From: Thereva unica
Taxonomy: Eukaryota > Arthropoda > Insecta > Diptera > Therevidae
Direction of reading: 5' to 3'
DNA: 64,000 nt
Assembly: GCA_949987705.1 (NCBI GenBank)
Contig: OX465284.1
Location: 106,747,163-106,811,162 of the forward strand
Shown here: positions 1 through 10,040 of the stretch, piece after piece
How positions within the stretch are numbered: position 1 is the stretch's first letter
Layout: every line of letters starts with the position of its first letter
Position numbers and translations under genes: made by a program
Notes under the pieces: generated by a model
Database searches by the model: none
What the model saw: only the letters and a program-made list of their open reading frames with translations
Told to the model about the DNA's origin: nothing

Positions 1-322
1 ATGCTGAATAAATTTAAGCGAATTATTTGACACGAAAATAATTGCACTGCAAAAGAATCCAATTCTGTTTTTGACAATACAAAAAAAAATAAAAAATATT
101 GTAAACACACATCAGTAACAGGACACACATCCATTATCTGATTATCAGGAAGCAATCAGAGACAGGTATTAAGTAAATGGACAAAGTGTGAGAAGTTAAT
201 ATCGATTTTATTGGTCGATGCTGTCGTATTATGACTTATGCATACATAATTACTTGAAATGCATTGAAATGAAACATCAAATTGAATGTTGAATTGGATT
301 TTCGATCAGAGAGATTTAGATT
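1..322. other. AT-rich DNA with no recognised feature
   Basis: No reading frame with a recognisable domain, no repeat with another copy in the window and no splice-bounded exon was seen here. Confidence 0.5.
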
Positions 323-426
323 CACAGTTCAAAATGGCGTCAAAGTTAAAATGACACACCTTGTTTTTGAATACCATGTTTCAACAAGAGGTGTCATTTT
401 AAATTTGACGCCATTTTGAACTGTCA
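323..426. repeat. short inverted repeat (hairpin, MITE-like)
   Basis: The arms at 323-364 and 382-426 are near-perfect reverse complements, with outer ends CACAGTTCAAAATGGCGTCA and the matching TGACGCCATTTTGAACTGTC. They are separated by a loop of about 17 nt. The size and structure fit a tiny palindromic MITE. I could not define target duplications, so the element family is unknown. Confidence 0.6.
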
Positions 427-667
427 CCAAAAAAATAAGAAGAAGAACATGGTGCTTGGTCTATGACATTTGTTAGGCCAAATTCATCCACAATGATGGC
501 TTTGCGCGATGGTTAATAATCGTTGTAAATAAATATTGTTTCCACAAATCTCTCCATTATCGGCGGGTAGCCTTACCCTTTCAGAAGAAATTCGAACTGC
601 ACCATACCACAGTAAACAAAGAGAACTGTCTTCATTTTTGCATCGATTTTGAAGCGAGTTTGACATG

Positions 668-1820
668 TACCCCGTTTATGACTAGGTTGAAAAGTTGAAT
701 CGACTTGAGTTCACTTTGGGTTGAAATAGAGTTGAACTGAAATCAAAACATAACCTCAAATTTTTGTGTGAAATTCTCACACAAAACAAACGCCGGAGGC
801 GGATTTCACGGATTGTAATCAAACAAAACAAATGGTACCTACCTCATCGCAATTTTAACTCAATTCGCGTATATGAGGCGAAATATCAACTCGATCCAGG
901 TGAGAGAGCTGAGTTCGGTTAAGTGGACCGAATTACAACTCGACTGGATTGAACCTAGGTTGAACCTATAATCCATTCAAAACGCGCGTTATGGTGTTCC
1001 AAAATAACACCGTTAAGAAAATCGAACCCTAAACGTTTTTGGGGTCGCTGATCACGAAAATCGAGGTCCCGCGGTCCTAAAATTAGGGCGTCACCCCTAA
1101 AAATTCAAAAAACACCCCTTTTTAGGGGGTTTTCGCGATTTTTTCAGTAATAATGAAAACTAATGCGATGAAATGCACTTTTTTTAAATATTTATTTGCA
1201 AAGGTGGTTGATTTATACAAAATTAAGGCGAACTTAATGGTAAGCGGTACTCCTAAAGGGTTGAAACTACCCCTAAATTGGCGAAAAATGGCAAAAATTG
1301 TAAAAAAAAATTTTTCCCAAGTTTATGCTGCAAATTCGATTGTGGGCGTACTGTCAGGCAAAAATAAATTATTTTCAACCCTCAAGGGGTTAAAACTACC
1401 CCTACAATAAAGTTCATTGAAAACTAGGGGGGGGGTGTTCCAAAATAACACCGTTAAGAAAATCGAACCCTAAAGGTTTTTGCCATTTTTCGCCAATTTG
1501 GGGGTACTTTCAACCCTTTAGGGGTACCCCTTACCATTAAGTTCGCCTTAATTTTGTATAAATCAACCACCTTCGCAAATAAATATTAAAAAAAGTGCAT
1601 TTCATCGCATTAGTTTTCATTATTACTGAAATAATCGCGAAAACCCCCTAAAAAGGGGTGTTTTTTGCATTTTTAGGGGTGACGCCCTAATTTTAGGACC
1701 GCGGGACCTCGATTTTCGTGATCAGCGACCCCAACAAACCGATTCGATTTTCTTAACGGTGTTATTTTGGAACACCCCCCCCCCCGCGTTTTGAATGGAC
1801 TACTAGTCATAAACGGGGTA
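668..1820. mobile_element. MITE with TA target site and ACCCCGTTTATGACT-type ends, interrupted by another element
   Basis: The left end TACCCCGTTTATGACTAGGT and the right end AGTCATAAACGGGGTA are inverted copies, each bounded by TA as expected for a Tc1/mariner-type target. The left 300 bp carry repeated variants of a GGTTGAA/TTCAACC motif. The same element occurs uninterrupted at 12370-12795 in the opposite orientation, which shows that 972-1799 here is a later insertion. It has no coding capacity and is a non-autonomous DNA transposon. Assignment to Tc1/mariner rests only on the TA target. Confidence 0.75.
972..1799. mobile_element. foldback element nested in the MITE
   Basis: The ends TCCATTCAAAACGCG and CGCGTTTTGAATGGA are inverted, followed by the sub-terminal motif TGTTCCAAAATAACACCG on both arms. 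The inverted arms run about 990-1290 and 1480-1775 and match over about 300 bp. A third copy of the sub-terminal motif lies in direct orientation at 1437, preceded by a G run, so the element is internally rearranged. A continuous frame at 1153-1410 is only arm sequence and is not a gene. No clear target duplication was found, so the superfamily is unknown. Confidence 0.7.
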
Positions 1821-3660
1821 ATGTTTTTTGACTTTCGATTAGTTTTTTCTGCGTTATTACGAAGACTGTTGGCTTGTTTGTAATTTGTACTGTAATGTAC
1901 AACTCTTCCTTTATCCAATTTCTAGATCTTTCCACCTTAATCTGGAGAACCTTCTTGCACGTTAAATAAAGTTCTTTCCCATTTTAACTAACAGATGGCG
2001 CGCCGTAAACTTACTACATAAAACTTCACACATGACAGTCCATTTATAAACTCTAACAGATGGCGCATTTATCATCGCAATGTTTTCTCTGATTGTGCTG
2101 AAAAAAAAAATTACTCTTCTCTATACTGGCTCTGCCATCAGCGTGGCCATATTACGTCCCTATTGAATGTTCAATTCTTCGGAACGGTGCTCCTTTTCAT
2201 GAGGGAGCAAGGTGAATTTTAAGTTTCAGGACGATTTAGTGTGGCCGCCATTTTAATTTGGCTGTCACATGTCAGTTCATATGAATTTGACCGTTATGAT
2301 TGTAAAGTCGATAACAATTCATTTTGAGCATTTAATACTGAAAAACGAGTTTCATAGTTCGCTATAGACGATCAACATTTTTAGGGAGTCAGCAATGAGT
2401 GTCGAGGCATATTTCGATTTGGCAGGCTCTGTTATTCTTTATAACCAATGTAATCTAATTGTATCTGTGGTTCGCCATTTGTATCTGTGGTTCGCCATTT
2501 GTATCTGTGGTTCGCCATTTGGGTGGTTTCATAGGTCAGTTCTTCGAGGATTCCCAATTTGAATCATCTGAAAGATACACGTTATTATTAACTATGCATT
2601 TCCAACGGCATTATACATTCAAAGCTACTTAAAATCTCATTCCACAACAATCCTCAATGCATCGACGAATACAAATTGCCAAATAACACCTGCAAATTTA
2701 CTCGCACACAAAACCCCATTCAGACTATCATTTCGGTAATGCTCTCTACAAAAAAAGCTGCTGTAAAAAATTCGTTTCTTTACATTTACCCTTTACCTGG
2801 AATATGCACCTTGAATTCCCTCAGCAACAACACATCAATATTTCGAAATGCGGAAACGAATCTTCCTCGTAAATAAGACCAAACAAAATACCGCATCGGT
2901 AGGGCCTGCAGTCAAGGAGGATGAAGCAGGGGATGTTGGTAAACTTTTATCAAAGCATTTATTTAACTGTGAAAACACAGAATTTTCATGTGTGGATGCA
3001 AAACAGTGTTGCAGACGCGCAATCCTGCGGAAATACACCTGGTAACAATTTTTTTTTTTTTTTTTGGGAGAAAGGTAAATTCAACTCACGTAATCCAAAG
3101 CAGATTGGAGCAGTTCAATCTCGATTGTGCAGAAATTATGGAAGTGCTGTGAAGGTGGCTCCTCCGTATGTGACAGAAATCTTTTCTCCATTCCTTGTTC
3201 CTTTTTTGTTGTTGGTGTTGTTTTTTGCAGTGTTCTTGGTGTGGTAGATTGCAGGAACTTTGTGCAATGTTTGTAGAAATATTTAAATCCATGTGGAAAA
3301 GGAATTCAAAAATTTTGGATAAATTTTTGCTATTCCGGATTTGAATGGGTTTCTTTAGGGCTGGTGATATCCTGTTTGTCTTTACTACTGCTTGCTTACA
3401 CACAATCAGCATTTTTTTGTTATGCATAGCAGTTTTTGATTTATGCGGATTGGGATTGAGTTTGAAATGAGAAGAGATTTTTGTACCTAAAAAGTTTGGT
3501 CCTTCAAGTATAGCTTTAAGGATAGGGCTAACTACCCACATTAAGAAAAATCTGAATAAAAACTAACCAATATTAAAAATTCAATCAGTCCTTGGATACC
3601 AAATAGGAACAATGTTCAAGGACTTAGGTGACTTTCCGTTCACTGTAAAACTCAAGCTCT
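1821..3660. other. no recognised gene
   Basis: This is AT-rich DNA with short open frames on both strands (for example 3086-3541 on the minus strand), none with a recognisable domain, start context or codon pattern. It contains a T run at 3050-3065 and a small tandem repeat listed separately. Confidence 0.4.
2461..2520. repeat. 20-bp tandem repeat, three identical units
   Basis: GTATCTGTGGTTCGCCATTT occurs three times head to tail without a mismatch. Identity between units implies recent slippage or unequal exchange. An array-length assembly error is also possible. Confidence 0.95.
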
Positions 3661-3668
3661 GCAGAGCA

Positions 3669-3715
3669 TAATCCGAGATTTGATCATAAACATCAACCTT
3701 AATTATCCCGGATTA
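3669..3715 (+). repeat. 47-bp palindrome-ended dispersed repeat, copy 1
   Basis: It begins TAATCCGAGATTTGATCATA and ends AATTATCCCGGATTA, so the ends are inverted. An inverted copy of the same length lies at 6008-6054 and matches at about 43 of 47 positions. The outer base pair differs between copies in a compensating way (TAATCC/GGATTA here, TTATCC/GGATAA there). Confidence 0.65.
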
Positions 3716-4792
3716 AGTCCAGGATTGCTGTTAAGACATTATTGTACAGTATTAACATCATTGCCTTAAAAGCAATCCTGAATTTAATCCGTCACCGTCA
3801 TCATCCGCAATCCTTGGTGACCGTCCTTTCACCCACAACTATCGGGATCAACATTGATACCATTTACAAAAATTATGAGGATAGAGCTCTTGGCGCTGCA
3901 AACGCTTATGGGGCTTTCATAGCCTTCAACAGGACCTTCAAGGCTTGTTGGATATCTCTGACCGTATGAATCATGGTTGCCGAACGTGGCCCCTGTGAAG
4001 AGGAATTTTAAGGATTTCTCTCCAATGGAGTTTAGGCTGACCCGCCCAATGCGGTGGAGTATGCAGAGATCAGATCAGATCAAAGATTGGAAGAAGATTT
4101 TCTTAGAGGGCAACCGGCAAAAGCACGGGCACCTTCTGATCAATCGGAGAAGCGACTTGTAAAAGCGATCAATAAGATGTGGTAGTAGTCACCGACTCGA
4201 TAATGACCAGGTGGCTGAGAGGTGTGGTGTCACTGCACAGCAATCCTGTGGTCGGGTACTTCCCGGCTGCCCCACAGAAGACCCCACTGGCATTAAAGTG
4301 GATTGGGAGGGGACTAAATCAGAGTCCAACGGGTGCAGGAATGGAGAGTAATCACAAAGTGCACCCTCCACCATTTACAGAGATGACGTTTTTTGTGTAG
4401 CAAAGATTTATTGGCGAGTTGGGGCGGACGGGCACAGCTTAGTATCAGTGTGGCAAAAAAACGCAACCATCCTTACAATGTTCCCTTCAGCGGCCACCAG
4501 CATCTCGCGAGCAATCGTGATCATTCTTCGAAGTTACCAACTGAAGATTTACAGTAGTCTGCTACGGGAGGGGAAGAGGTAAATTGCTCGAATATCAGGA
4601 TGATGCCCACTGTTTTTTGTGGACTGGTGGTCTCAAGATGACTTAATCCAACATCTCAACATTGAAGGTTGCTGCGATAAGCTCTAATGCCCCACCATCT
4701 GACATCAACAACTCCATGGCCTCTGCTGCTGGCAAAAACGCCGGGAAGTAACCCCGGGAAGAAGTTCTGCTACAAGTATGAGTATCAAATGG
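3716..4792. other. no recognised gene; possible LINE remnant before a TTAGG tract
   Basis: Short plus-strand frames at 3742-3969, 3977-4162 and 4179-4400 show no domain I can name. The DNA is more GC-balanced than its surroundings between about 4180 and 4790. It ends in a short GGTTA-type repeat of the kind found at the 3' ends of some non-LTR elements, so a decayed plus-strand element is possible but unproven. Confidence 0.25.
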
Positions 4793-4810
4793 GGTTAGGT
4801 TAGGTTAGGT
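4793..4810 (+). repeat. short (TTAGG)3 tract
   Basis: GGTTAGGTTAGGTTAGGT is three and a half units of the ancestral arthropod telomere motif. It is far too short to be a telomere. Possible origins are a retroelement 3' tail or an interstitial telomere-like seed. Confidence 0.8.
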
Positions 4811-4982
4811 CTTCGGCTGACTCCTTTGCAATAGGACTAAGCGATTTAGTGTGTCGTTTTGATGCCACAACTTCGTGTAACTAATATTCGGTGGTTGTTT
4901 GATGGATAGAACCGCAGCTACCATTATTTACTTTCATATAACCGATCAACTTAAAATTTTGCATATGTGCATAGTTCGAGGG

Positions 4983-5754
4983 ACAATGCAATCTTCTTCT
5001 TTGTGCCCCTTTAATCCCTCATGGGACATAGGGCGGAAACAGTTGCCCTCCAGCGGACTCTGTTTTGCGCGACAGCTCTCAGCTCTGACCAGGATCTCCC
5101 AGTTGTTGCGGCCTCTGCTAGTAGGGTCCTCCTCCACGTTGTTCTAGGTCTTCCAACTCGACGGGATCCTTGCGGGTTCCAGTCAAGGGCCTGTTTGGCT
5201 AGGTTTTCGTTATCGCGTCGCAAGGTGTGGCCAACCCAATTCCATTTCCTTCGCCTGATTTGGTCGTCTATCCTTTCTTGGCCGGCACGGCGCCATAGCT
5301 CTTCATTTGAAATTCTATCTTGCCAGCGGGTTTTTAGGATACGACGCAGGCATCTGTTGATGAAGACTTGTAGGCGCCCTGTGATGAATTGGGTGACTTT
5401 CCATGTTTCGCAACCGTACAAAAGAACTGCCTTAACGTTGGAGTTGAACAGCCGCAATTTGGTGTTAGTTGAGATCTCCGTTGATCTCCATATGCGGAAC
5501 AGGCATGCATATGCGCCTCGTGCTTTATTTATTCTGGAACTGACGTCTTCTTCTGCACCGCCATTTTCGGTAATAATGCTACCGAGGTAGCAGAATTTAT
5601 CTACCAGTTCCACGTCACGGTTATTCAGCGCAGTTCGTTCAAGTGTGTTTGCATTTATCCGCATTTCTTTGGTTTTGTTCGGATTCAGCCTTAAGCCTGC
5701 TAGACTACTTTCTGTTGCCAAATTGTTTAACATGTGTTGTTAACAATGCAATCT
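4983..5754 (-). mobile_element. 5'-truncated non-LTR retrotransposon copy with 12-bp target-site duplication
   Basis: The perfect direct repeat ACAATGCAATCT lies at 4983-4994 and 5743-5754 and brackets the element. The insert (4995-5742) is on the minus strand. It starts just downstream of the RT catalytic box and ends shortly after the stop codon, in AAAGAAG-type sequence. A 5' truncation with a 12-bp duplication is the usual product of target-primed reverse transcription. Exact flanking repeats and an uninterrupted frame suggest a fairly young insertion. Confidence 0.9.
5011..5733 (-). pseudogene. C-terminal part of a LINE endonuclease/reverse transcriptase (240 aa)
   Basis: The frame is open throughout. 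It begins with the motif following the RT active site (GLRLNPNKTKEM), continues through the YLGSIITENGG block, the LLYGCETW thumb motif, RCLRRILK and a WVGHTLRR motif, and finishes with a GRPRTTWRR block. This order is typical of the 3' half of EN-RT LINEs annotated as endonuclease-reverse transcriptases in many invertebrates. I recall the group as I/Nimb-like or RTE-like; the clade is uncertain. The endonuclease and the catalytic YADD box are missing because the copy is 5'-truncated, so it cannot be autonomous. Related decayed fragments occur at 32880-33075 on the minus strand. Confidence 0.85.
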
Positions 5755-6007
5755 GACTTGGAATTAAAGATCCACGACAGAATAAAATTGCTTTTTGTTG
5801 ATTGTAAGAAATTTTTTGTATTTCCGGCTCTATGTGCTTTTATCCGTTACTATAACTAGCCCAAGATCGTAAAATGATGATCCTTGTCCCCTGGTAAGCT
5901 GGACGGTCTCATCAGCATAAGCCAGTTTTTGGGCAGACTTTTAGAGTAATACGAACCTTTTGCTTTCGATCCCACATCACCTTTTAAAACGTGAGCAATC
6001 TTGCATT
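5755..6007. other. no recognised feature
   Basis: AT-rich spacer between the LINE and the second palindrome-ended repeat. A minus-strand open stretch at 5856-6101 overlaps the repeat and has no recognisable domain. Confidence 0.4.
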
Positions 6008-6054
6008 TTATCCGGGATAATTTAGGTTGATGTTTATGATAAAATCTCGGATAA
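6008..6054 (-). repeat. 47-bp palindrome-ended dispersed repeat, copy 2
   Basis: This is the inverted counterpart of 3669-3715. It begins TTATCCGGGATAATTTAGGT and ends CTCGGATAA. It has the same length as copy 1, with the outermost pair changed on both sides, so terminal complementarity is preserved. Confidence 0.65.
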
Positions 6055-7551
6055 CGATTGTGGTCGTCTACGTAAAAGGCTCTGAACTCCAATAAAAACA
6101 CAAAATTAAAACATTAAGCATAGGTTCAATCGTCTCATCGTCTCGTCTCGGCTTTTCAATCGTCTCATGTTGCTGATATGAATAGACTCAAAATTATCGT
6201 CGTTGATAAACATGCCATATTTTATGTGTGCCTCATAAAAAAAAAACTTTTTTCTCTAAACCCAAACAAAACTTTAATAAAAGCTTTCAACTCATGCATA
6301 AATTTTTACAAACCATATGCTCTAAAACTAATTCTAAAATCCACAAGAACTTCCGAACTTAGTTCAGCTTTAAATGGAGTTTATAGAGGGAGAGAAGAGA
6401 ACTAAGAACTTCATAAGTGGAACAAACAAAATCAGAACTTATCTATCATTCCATTTTCTAACGTCAAAGGCATTCCATATAGACTTAAGCCTCAGTATTC
6501 CATCTCTCTCTAAATTTAATTTCGACTCTAAAGGATTCAATGGCAGCCAGCGACTAAGGAGATCCTGCATAAGTCTCCGAAAAATTTAAGGAAAAATTAT
6601 TACGGGGGCGTAAGCGAAAACAAACACCAGAAATGCGACTTGATTCCTTGAGGAGCGCAAGAGTTGGACCCGAGTGAATTTATGAATATCTTATGGATGG
6701 CACTTCGCTACCCCCAAAGAATATAGATAGGGGTTCATGGGGCATGTCAGATCTCTTATCTCCTGGACTTTCGTTCATATTTTGTCAGCATTAACTTTAT
6801 GCCAAGGCAGTGTTTTTTTTTGTTCAGTTCTATCTGTGTGTGGGTGTGTGTTAGTGTGTATGTTTATACGATTTTGTTTTATGTATATTTTTTTTTTTGG
6901 GTTTTATTCCTAATCCTGAAAGGAATTCCAAATGTTATGCAAATCGGCTTCAATGGGCTAAGAGTCCTTATTCAATCGAGTTTTCATTTTTGACAAATTT
7001 CAACAACATTTGTGGAAGCACCATACATGCACACATACATACATACATATGTATATAGTCTCGTACCTGAGCCGCTCGAAACAGGGATTTAACATGTTTT
7101 AGTGACGAAATGTATATTGATGAGGGCCCAAATTTAATAATAATATTTTGAAAGGATTCGTTTATTTGTTTGTGTGCTTTTGTTTCTGCTTTCTTATGTG
7201 TGGCTCTATAGATGGACGCAACCTGGAGGACGCAAAAATTGAGGATTTTTGTATAAAATTGAGTAAACAACACATTGTGACCCTGTTTGGTTCGGGTTTA
7301 CACGTTTAGGTGATTTGTTTTCAATACATTTTAAATTTTTGTTTTTGTAAATTCCATGATGGGATAGGTGACTGATAAACAAAAGGGTTTAGGCTGAGCT
7401 CTGTTGAGCTTTTTGTATTAAAGTCGAATTACGAATCTCTAGGTAGTCGGTCGCCTTAAACCCTGGCACAGGGTCGGTGCTGTGTGAAAGAAAAACAATT
7501 AAACAAAAAGTTAAACGTGTAGAGCCGGTCCCAAAGTGTACAATATCATCA
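6055..7551. other. no recognised gene
   Basis: AT-rich DNA. A short run of AATCGTCTCAT-type repeats lies at 6127-6172 and a CATA microsatellite at 7031-7057. Open stretches up to 101 codons (6968-7273, minus) have no recognisable content. Confidence 0.4.
7031..7057. repeat. (CATA)n / TATGTATA microsatellite
   Basis: ACACATACATACATACATAT followed by GTATATA. This compound motif is very common in higher fly genomes and is one reason for suspecting a dipteran source. Confidence 0.85.
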
Positions 7552-7946
7552 TCTTTACACAGGGCCAGTGCTTGTCTTTGTTGCGCCCGGTGCACTGTGC
7601 CATATTGCGCCCCACACGCTGTTCATTTCTTAATCTTAGAGAAGGACAATAGAAAGTCTCTTCATTTCGTTCATTTATCAATCAATGAGAGTTTTTTTCT
7701 CACTTGGGATATTTTGTTTTTGAAATTTTAAATCTGTATAACTTCTTGCGTTCGCTGGGTCCATGTGAGTTCGGAGGCAGGCCTACAGACTACAAAAAAA
7801 TATATCGTGGTAATAAAAAACACTTTTTCAATTTTTGTTGCAAGATTTGAATGTTTTTCTTAATTTCTGAAAATGCGCCCCCGTCCAATTGTGCCCGGTG
7901 CAAGTGCACCATTTGCACCTATGAAAGCTCCGCCCCTGTCTTTACT
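7552..7946. mobile_element. hAT-type MITE
   Basis: The element proper is 7560-7938 (379 bp). Its left end is CAGGGCCAGTG and its right end, read inward, is CAGGGGCGGAG. Both fit the CAGGG start common in hAT elements. The flanks TCTTTACA (7552-7559) and TCTTTACT (7939-7946) match at 7 of 8 positions, the duplication length expected of hAT. A GCCCGGTGCA motif recurs in both sub-terminal regions. There is no transposase frame, so it is non-autonomous. Confidence 0.65.
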
Positions 7947-8963
7947 TTTTACAGTTCAGGGTTGGTAACGAAAGAGGCGACCCTAGACCGAATCGTCGCC
8001 TCCTCCAGTCGTACGTTCTCCAGTCGTAGTACCTATTCGCATCATATTTGGCAGCATCGCTGAGCAGAACGACAAACAGCACACAATTAGAGGGTTGTGT
8101 GTTGCACGTGCTGGGCCACATCTAAACGATGTGTGGTTCACGATATCGAGGATGATCCTCAAAGATATACTGACGAGAAAAGGCACGCGCCTCTTTGACC
8201 TAGAATATGAAGGAGCGAAACGCTATGATTATTTACCAAAGAAATGGCAAGGAAGTGTGACGAGTCTGTTAAGGGTGATATGAGTTACGATGGAGCCCGA
8301 AAGAAGTTACAACCTCATGCAGCTTCTGAGTGAACTTTGACTATAAGAAATACTCCCATCGTTCTATGACTCCTCGCCGCTGTTTACCGCATGACTGGTA
8401 TTGCAGAGCACGTCTTTTTTATTGTGCAAGATTCATCGAATGCAATGCGGAGCTGGCGCCAGTTAAACTAGAGAACTCGAATATTGTAAAAATCACAAAT
8501 TTCCCAAATAAAATTGAAAACTTGGGAAAAAGAAAGCATAAAATTGGGAGTATAGAGTTATGTGCTTCCAAAGAGCTTCCGTATCATATGATTGGGAAGC
8601 GCTACATTCTTGCTTCTTTCGGCAGCGCTCGATTAATTTCCCGTTGGGTGTATATTGATAGACACTGTGACTCTGACTGTGTGGCGGTATGTATTTCTGT
8701 CGGACAATTCATGATCTGGGGGGAGGGTAATCTGAATAATCTAAGTAATCTGAATTTCTGGTTCTTGTTTTGGGAATCAGCTGTTATCCTATGTCTGAGA
8801 GCTGGTTAACTTCAGCGAGGTAACCATAGCTTTCTTATTTGTTTTTTTATTTATTTAGTAATTTTATTTATTTTGTAGCTATTTTTGGTGCTGACAAGGA
8901 GGAGATTCTCCTCAATTCAGTACCACTAAATCTTGAGGTAGTGAAATCCGCCTGTGTTGAGGC
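7947..8963. other. no recognised gene; one 159-codon open stretch of doubtful status
   Basis: The plus-strand stretch 8330-8809 is open for 159 codons but has no domain, repeat or signal that I recognise. Its Cys, Ile and Arg content looks like translated non-coding DNA. No splice-bounded exon or promoter was seen. It is probably spurious. Confidence 0.3.
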
Positions 8964-9207
8964 TTTTTTATCGTTATATGATGAGGCTTAGGAGTCGACC
9001 TTTATACTATTTCCTGTTCGTCATGTCATTCAAGTCATGGTGCAATGTGTAGTAGTAAGCTGGATCCGAAGAACAGAAGAGAAAGGATAGGTTAGAGGTT
9101 TTGAGGGTGCATGAGCAGAATGGGGGTATGTAGTGTCTGAACTCTGAGAAATTATATGAGTTCAAAGATACTGACGAAAGAAGATAGTTCCACGATCTAA
9201 GAGACAA
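8964..9207 (-). mobile_element. LINE family A, 3' end fragment
   Basis: Read on the minus strand this is the last ~45 codons of the RT protein (WNYLLSSVSLNSYNFSEF aligns with WNSLPQSVFPSSYNISEF of the 13.7-kb copy). It is followed by the same 3'UTR landmarks: CTATCC-rich stretch, AGCTTACTACTACACATTG, ACCATGACTT, and GACTCCTAAGC read as its complement. It ends at a short T run (8964-8969), the complement of the poly(A) tail. It is degenerate and strongly 5'-truncated. Confidence 0.75.
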
Positions 9208-9479
9208 TATCTGATATGTGCTTGTCCTGTATTTTCAAAGCTGTAGGAGTAAGGCAAGGTACTGTCAAGGTCGAAACTGTGTTATGCATTGGATAGGATT
9301 AAGAGCAAATGGTAAATCTATTATAAAGAAAGCAGGTGAGAGAATTAATGCTTGGGGAACGCCGGCCGAGATGGAGTGGAGTGAGTTGGTCTGTGAGTTG
9401 GTCTAAGGCAAGGATATTCTATAAATGTCAACATGATAGAAAGGATGGAAACGGGTAATCCTATCGGACTGAATGCCCT
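9208..9479. other. no recognised feature
   Basis: A short open frame at 9218-9406 has no recognisable domain. This may be decayed element DNA between two LINE fragments. Confidence 0.3.
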
Positions 9480-10040
9480 ATAACATCTCAAAATTTGAGA
9501 CACTTTCCGAGCAAATTCAAGACAAGTGCAGTGTACGGTATTTTGATAACTTTAGAACGGTCTAAAAAAGCAAGTGGACCTTTGTCTTCTCAGAAAGTCA
9601 AGCGACAATCAGGGCGTATTTTCTCGTAGAACGTAAGCGTTTTCTTCCTATGCCGTCGTCTATCGCGGCTAGTGAATTATTGGGGTGCAGTAGAAATGAT
9701 GTCAGGACACTTGTTAGCTTGATTTCAGGACACTTACCACTCAAGGACGGTAGAACGGATGATGGTACCCGCCTGTTGGCTGTGCCTTGAGAAGGATGAA
9801 TGCGCTTTTCATGTTCTCTGTGAGTGCCCCGCGATACGATCTCGTTGTTCGACGAAACCTTGCTTCAGTCTACATGATAAGCCACTAGGTAGACTGCTGA
9901 ACCTGTTCTGTCTGCCCTATAAATGTGAGGTGCAAGTGTGTAGTAGTGCAATATCCTTAGTGTGTGGCCACGCTACTTTTGGATCCAGTGCCTGACCAAA
10001 AGAAGGAAGGAAATAAGTTTGTCGAACAACCCCAGACTAA
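9480..10040 (+). pseudogene. decayed 3' part of a LINE with C-terminal zinc knuckle (RNase H/R1-like)
   Basis: In shifting plus-strand frames one can read a SRNDVRTLVSLISGHLPL stretch, then a Cys-rich block CWLCLEKDECAFHVLCECPA (9777-9836). Together these resemble the region after the RNase H domain in I/R1/LOA-type LINEs (a LVGLxTGHxPL motif followed by CxxCxxxxExxxHxLCxCPA). Frameshifts separate the two pieces. The family call is from remembered motif order, so the clade is unresolved. Confidence 0.6.

Noticed and set aside
1153..1410. 85-codon coding region
   Set aside because: It lies wholly within one arm of a foldback, and the other arm has the same sequence inverted with stops.
4793..4810. 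telomere
   Set aside because: Only three and a half units, embedded in internal sequence.
5021..5590. 189-codon plus-strand gene
   Set aside because: It is the reverse complement of the LINE protein at 5011-5733.
8330..8809. 159-codon open frame as a host gene
   Set aside because: No domain, no splice context, odd composition and no promoter. Open stretches of this length occur by chance in 64 kb.
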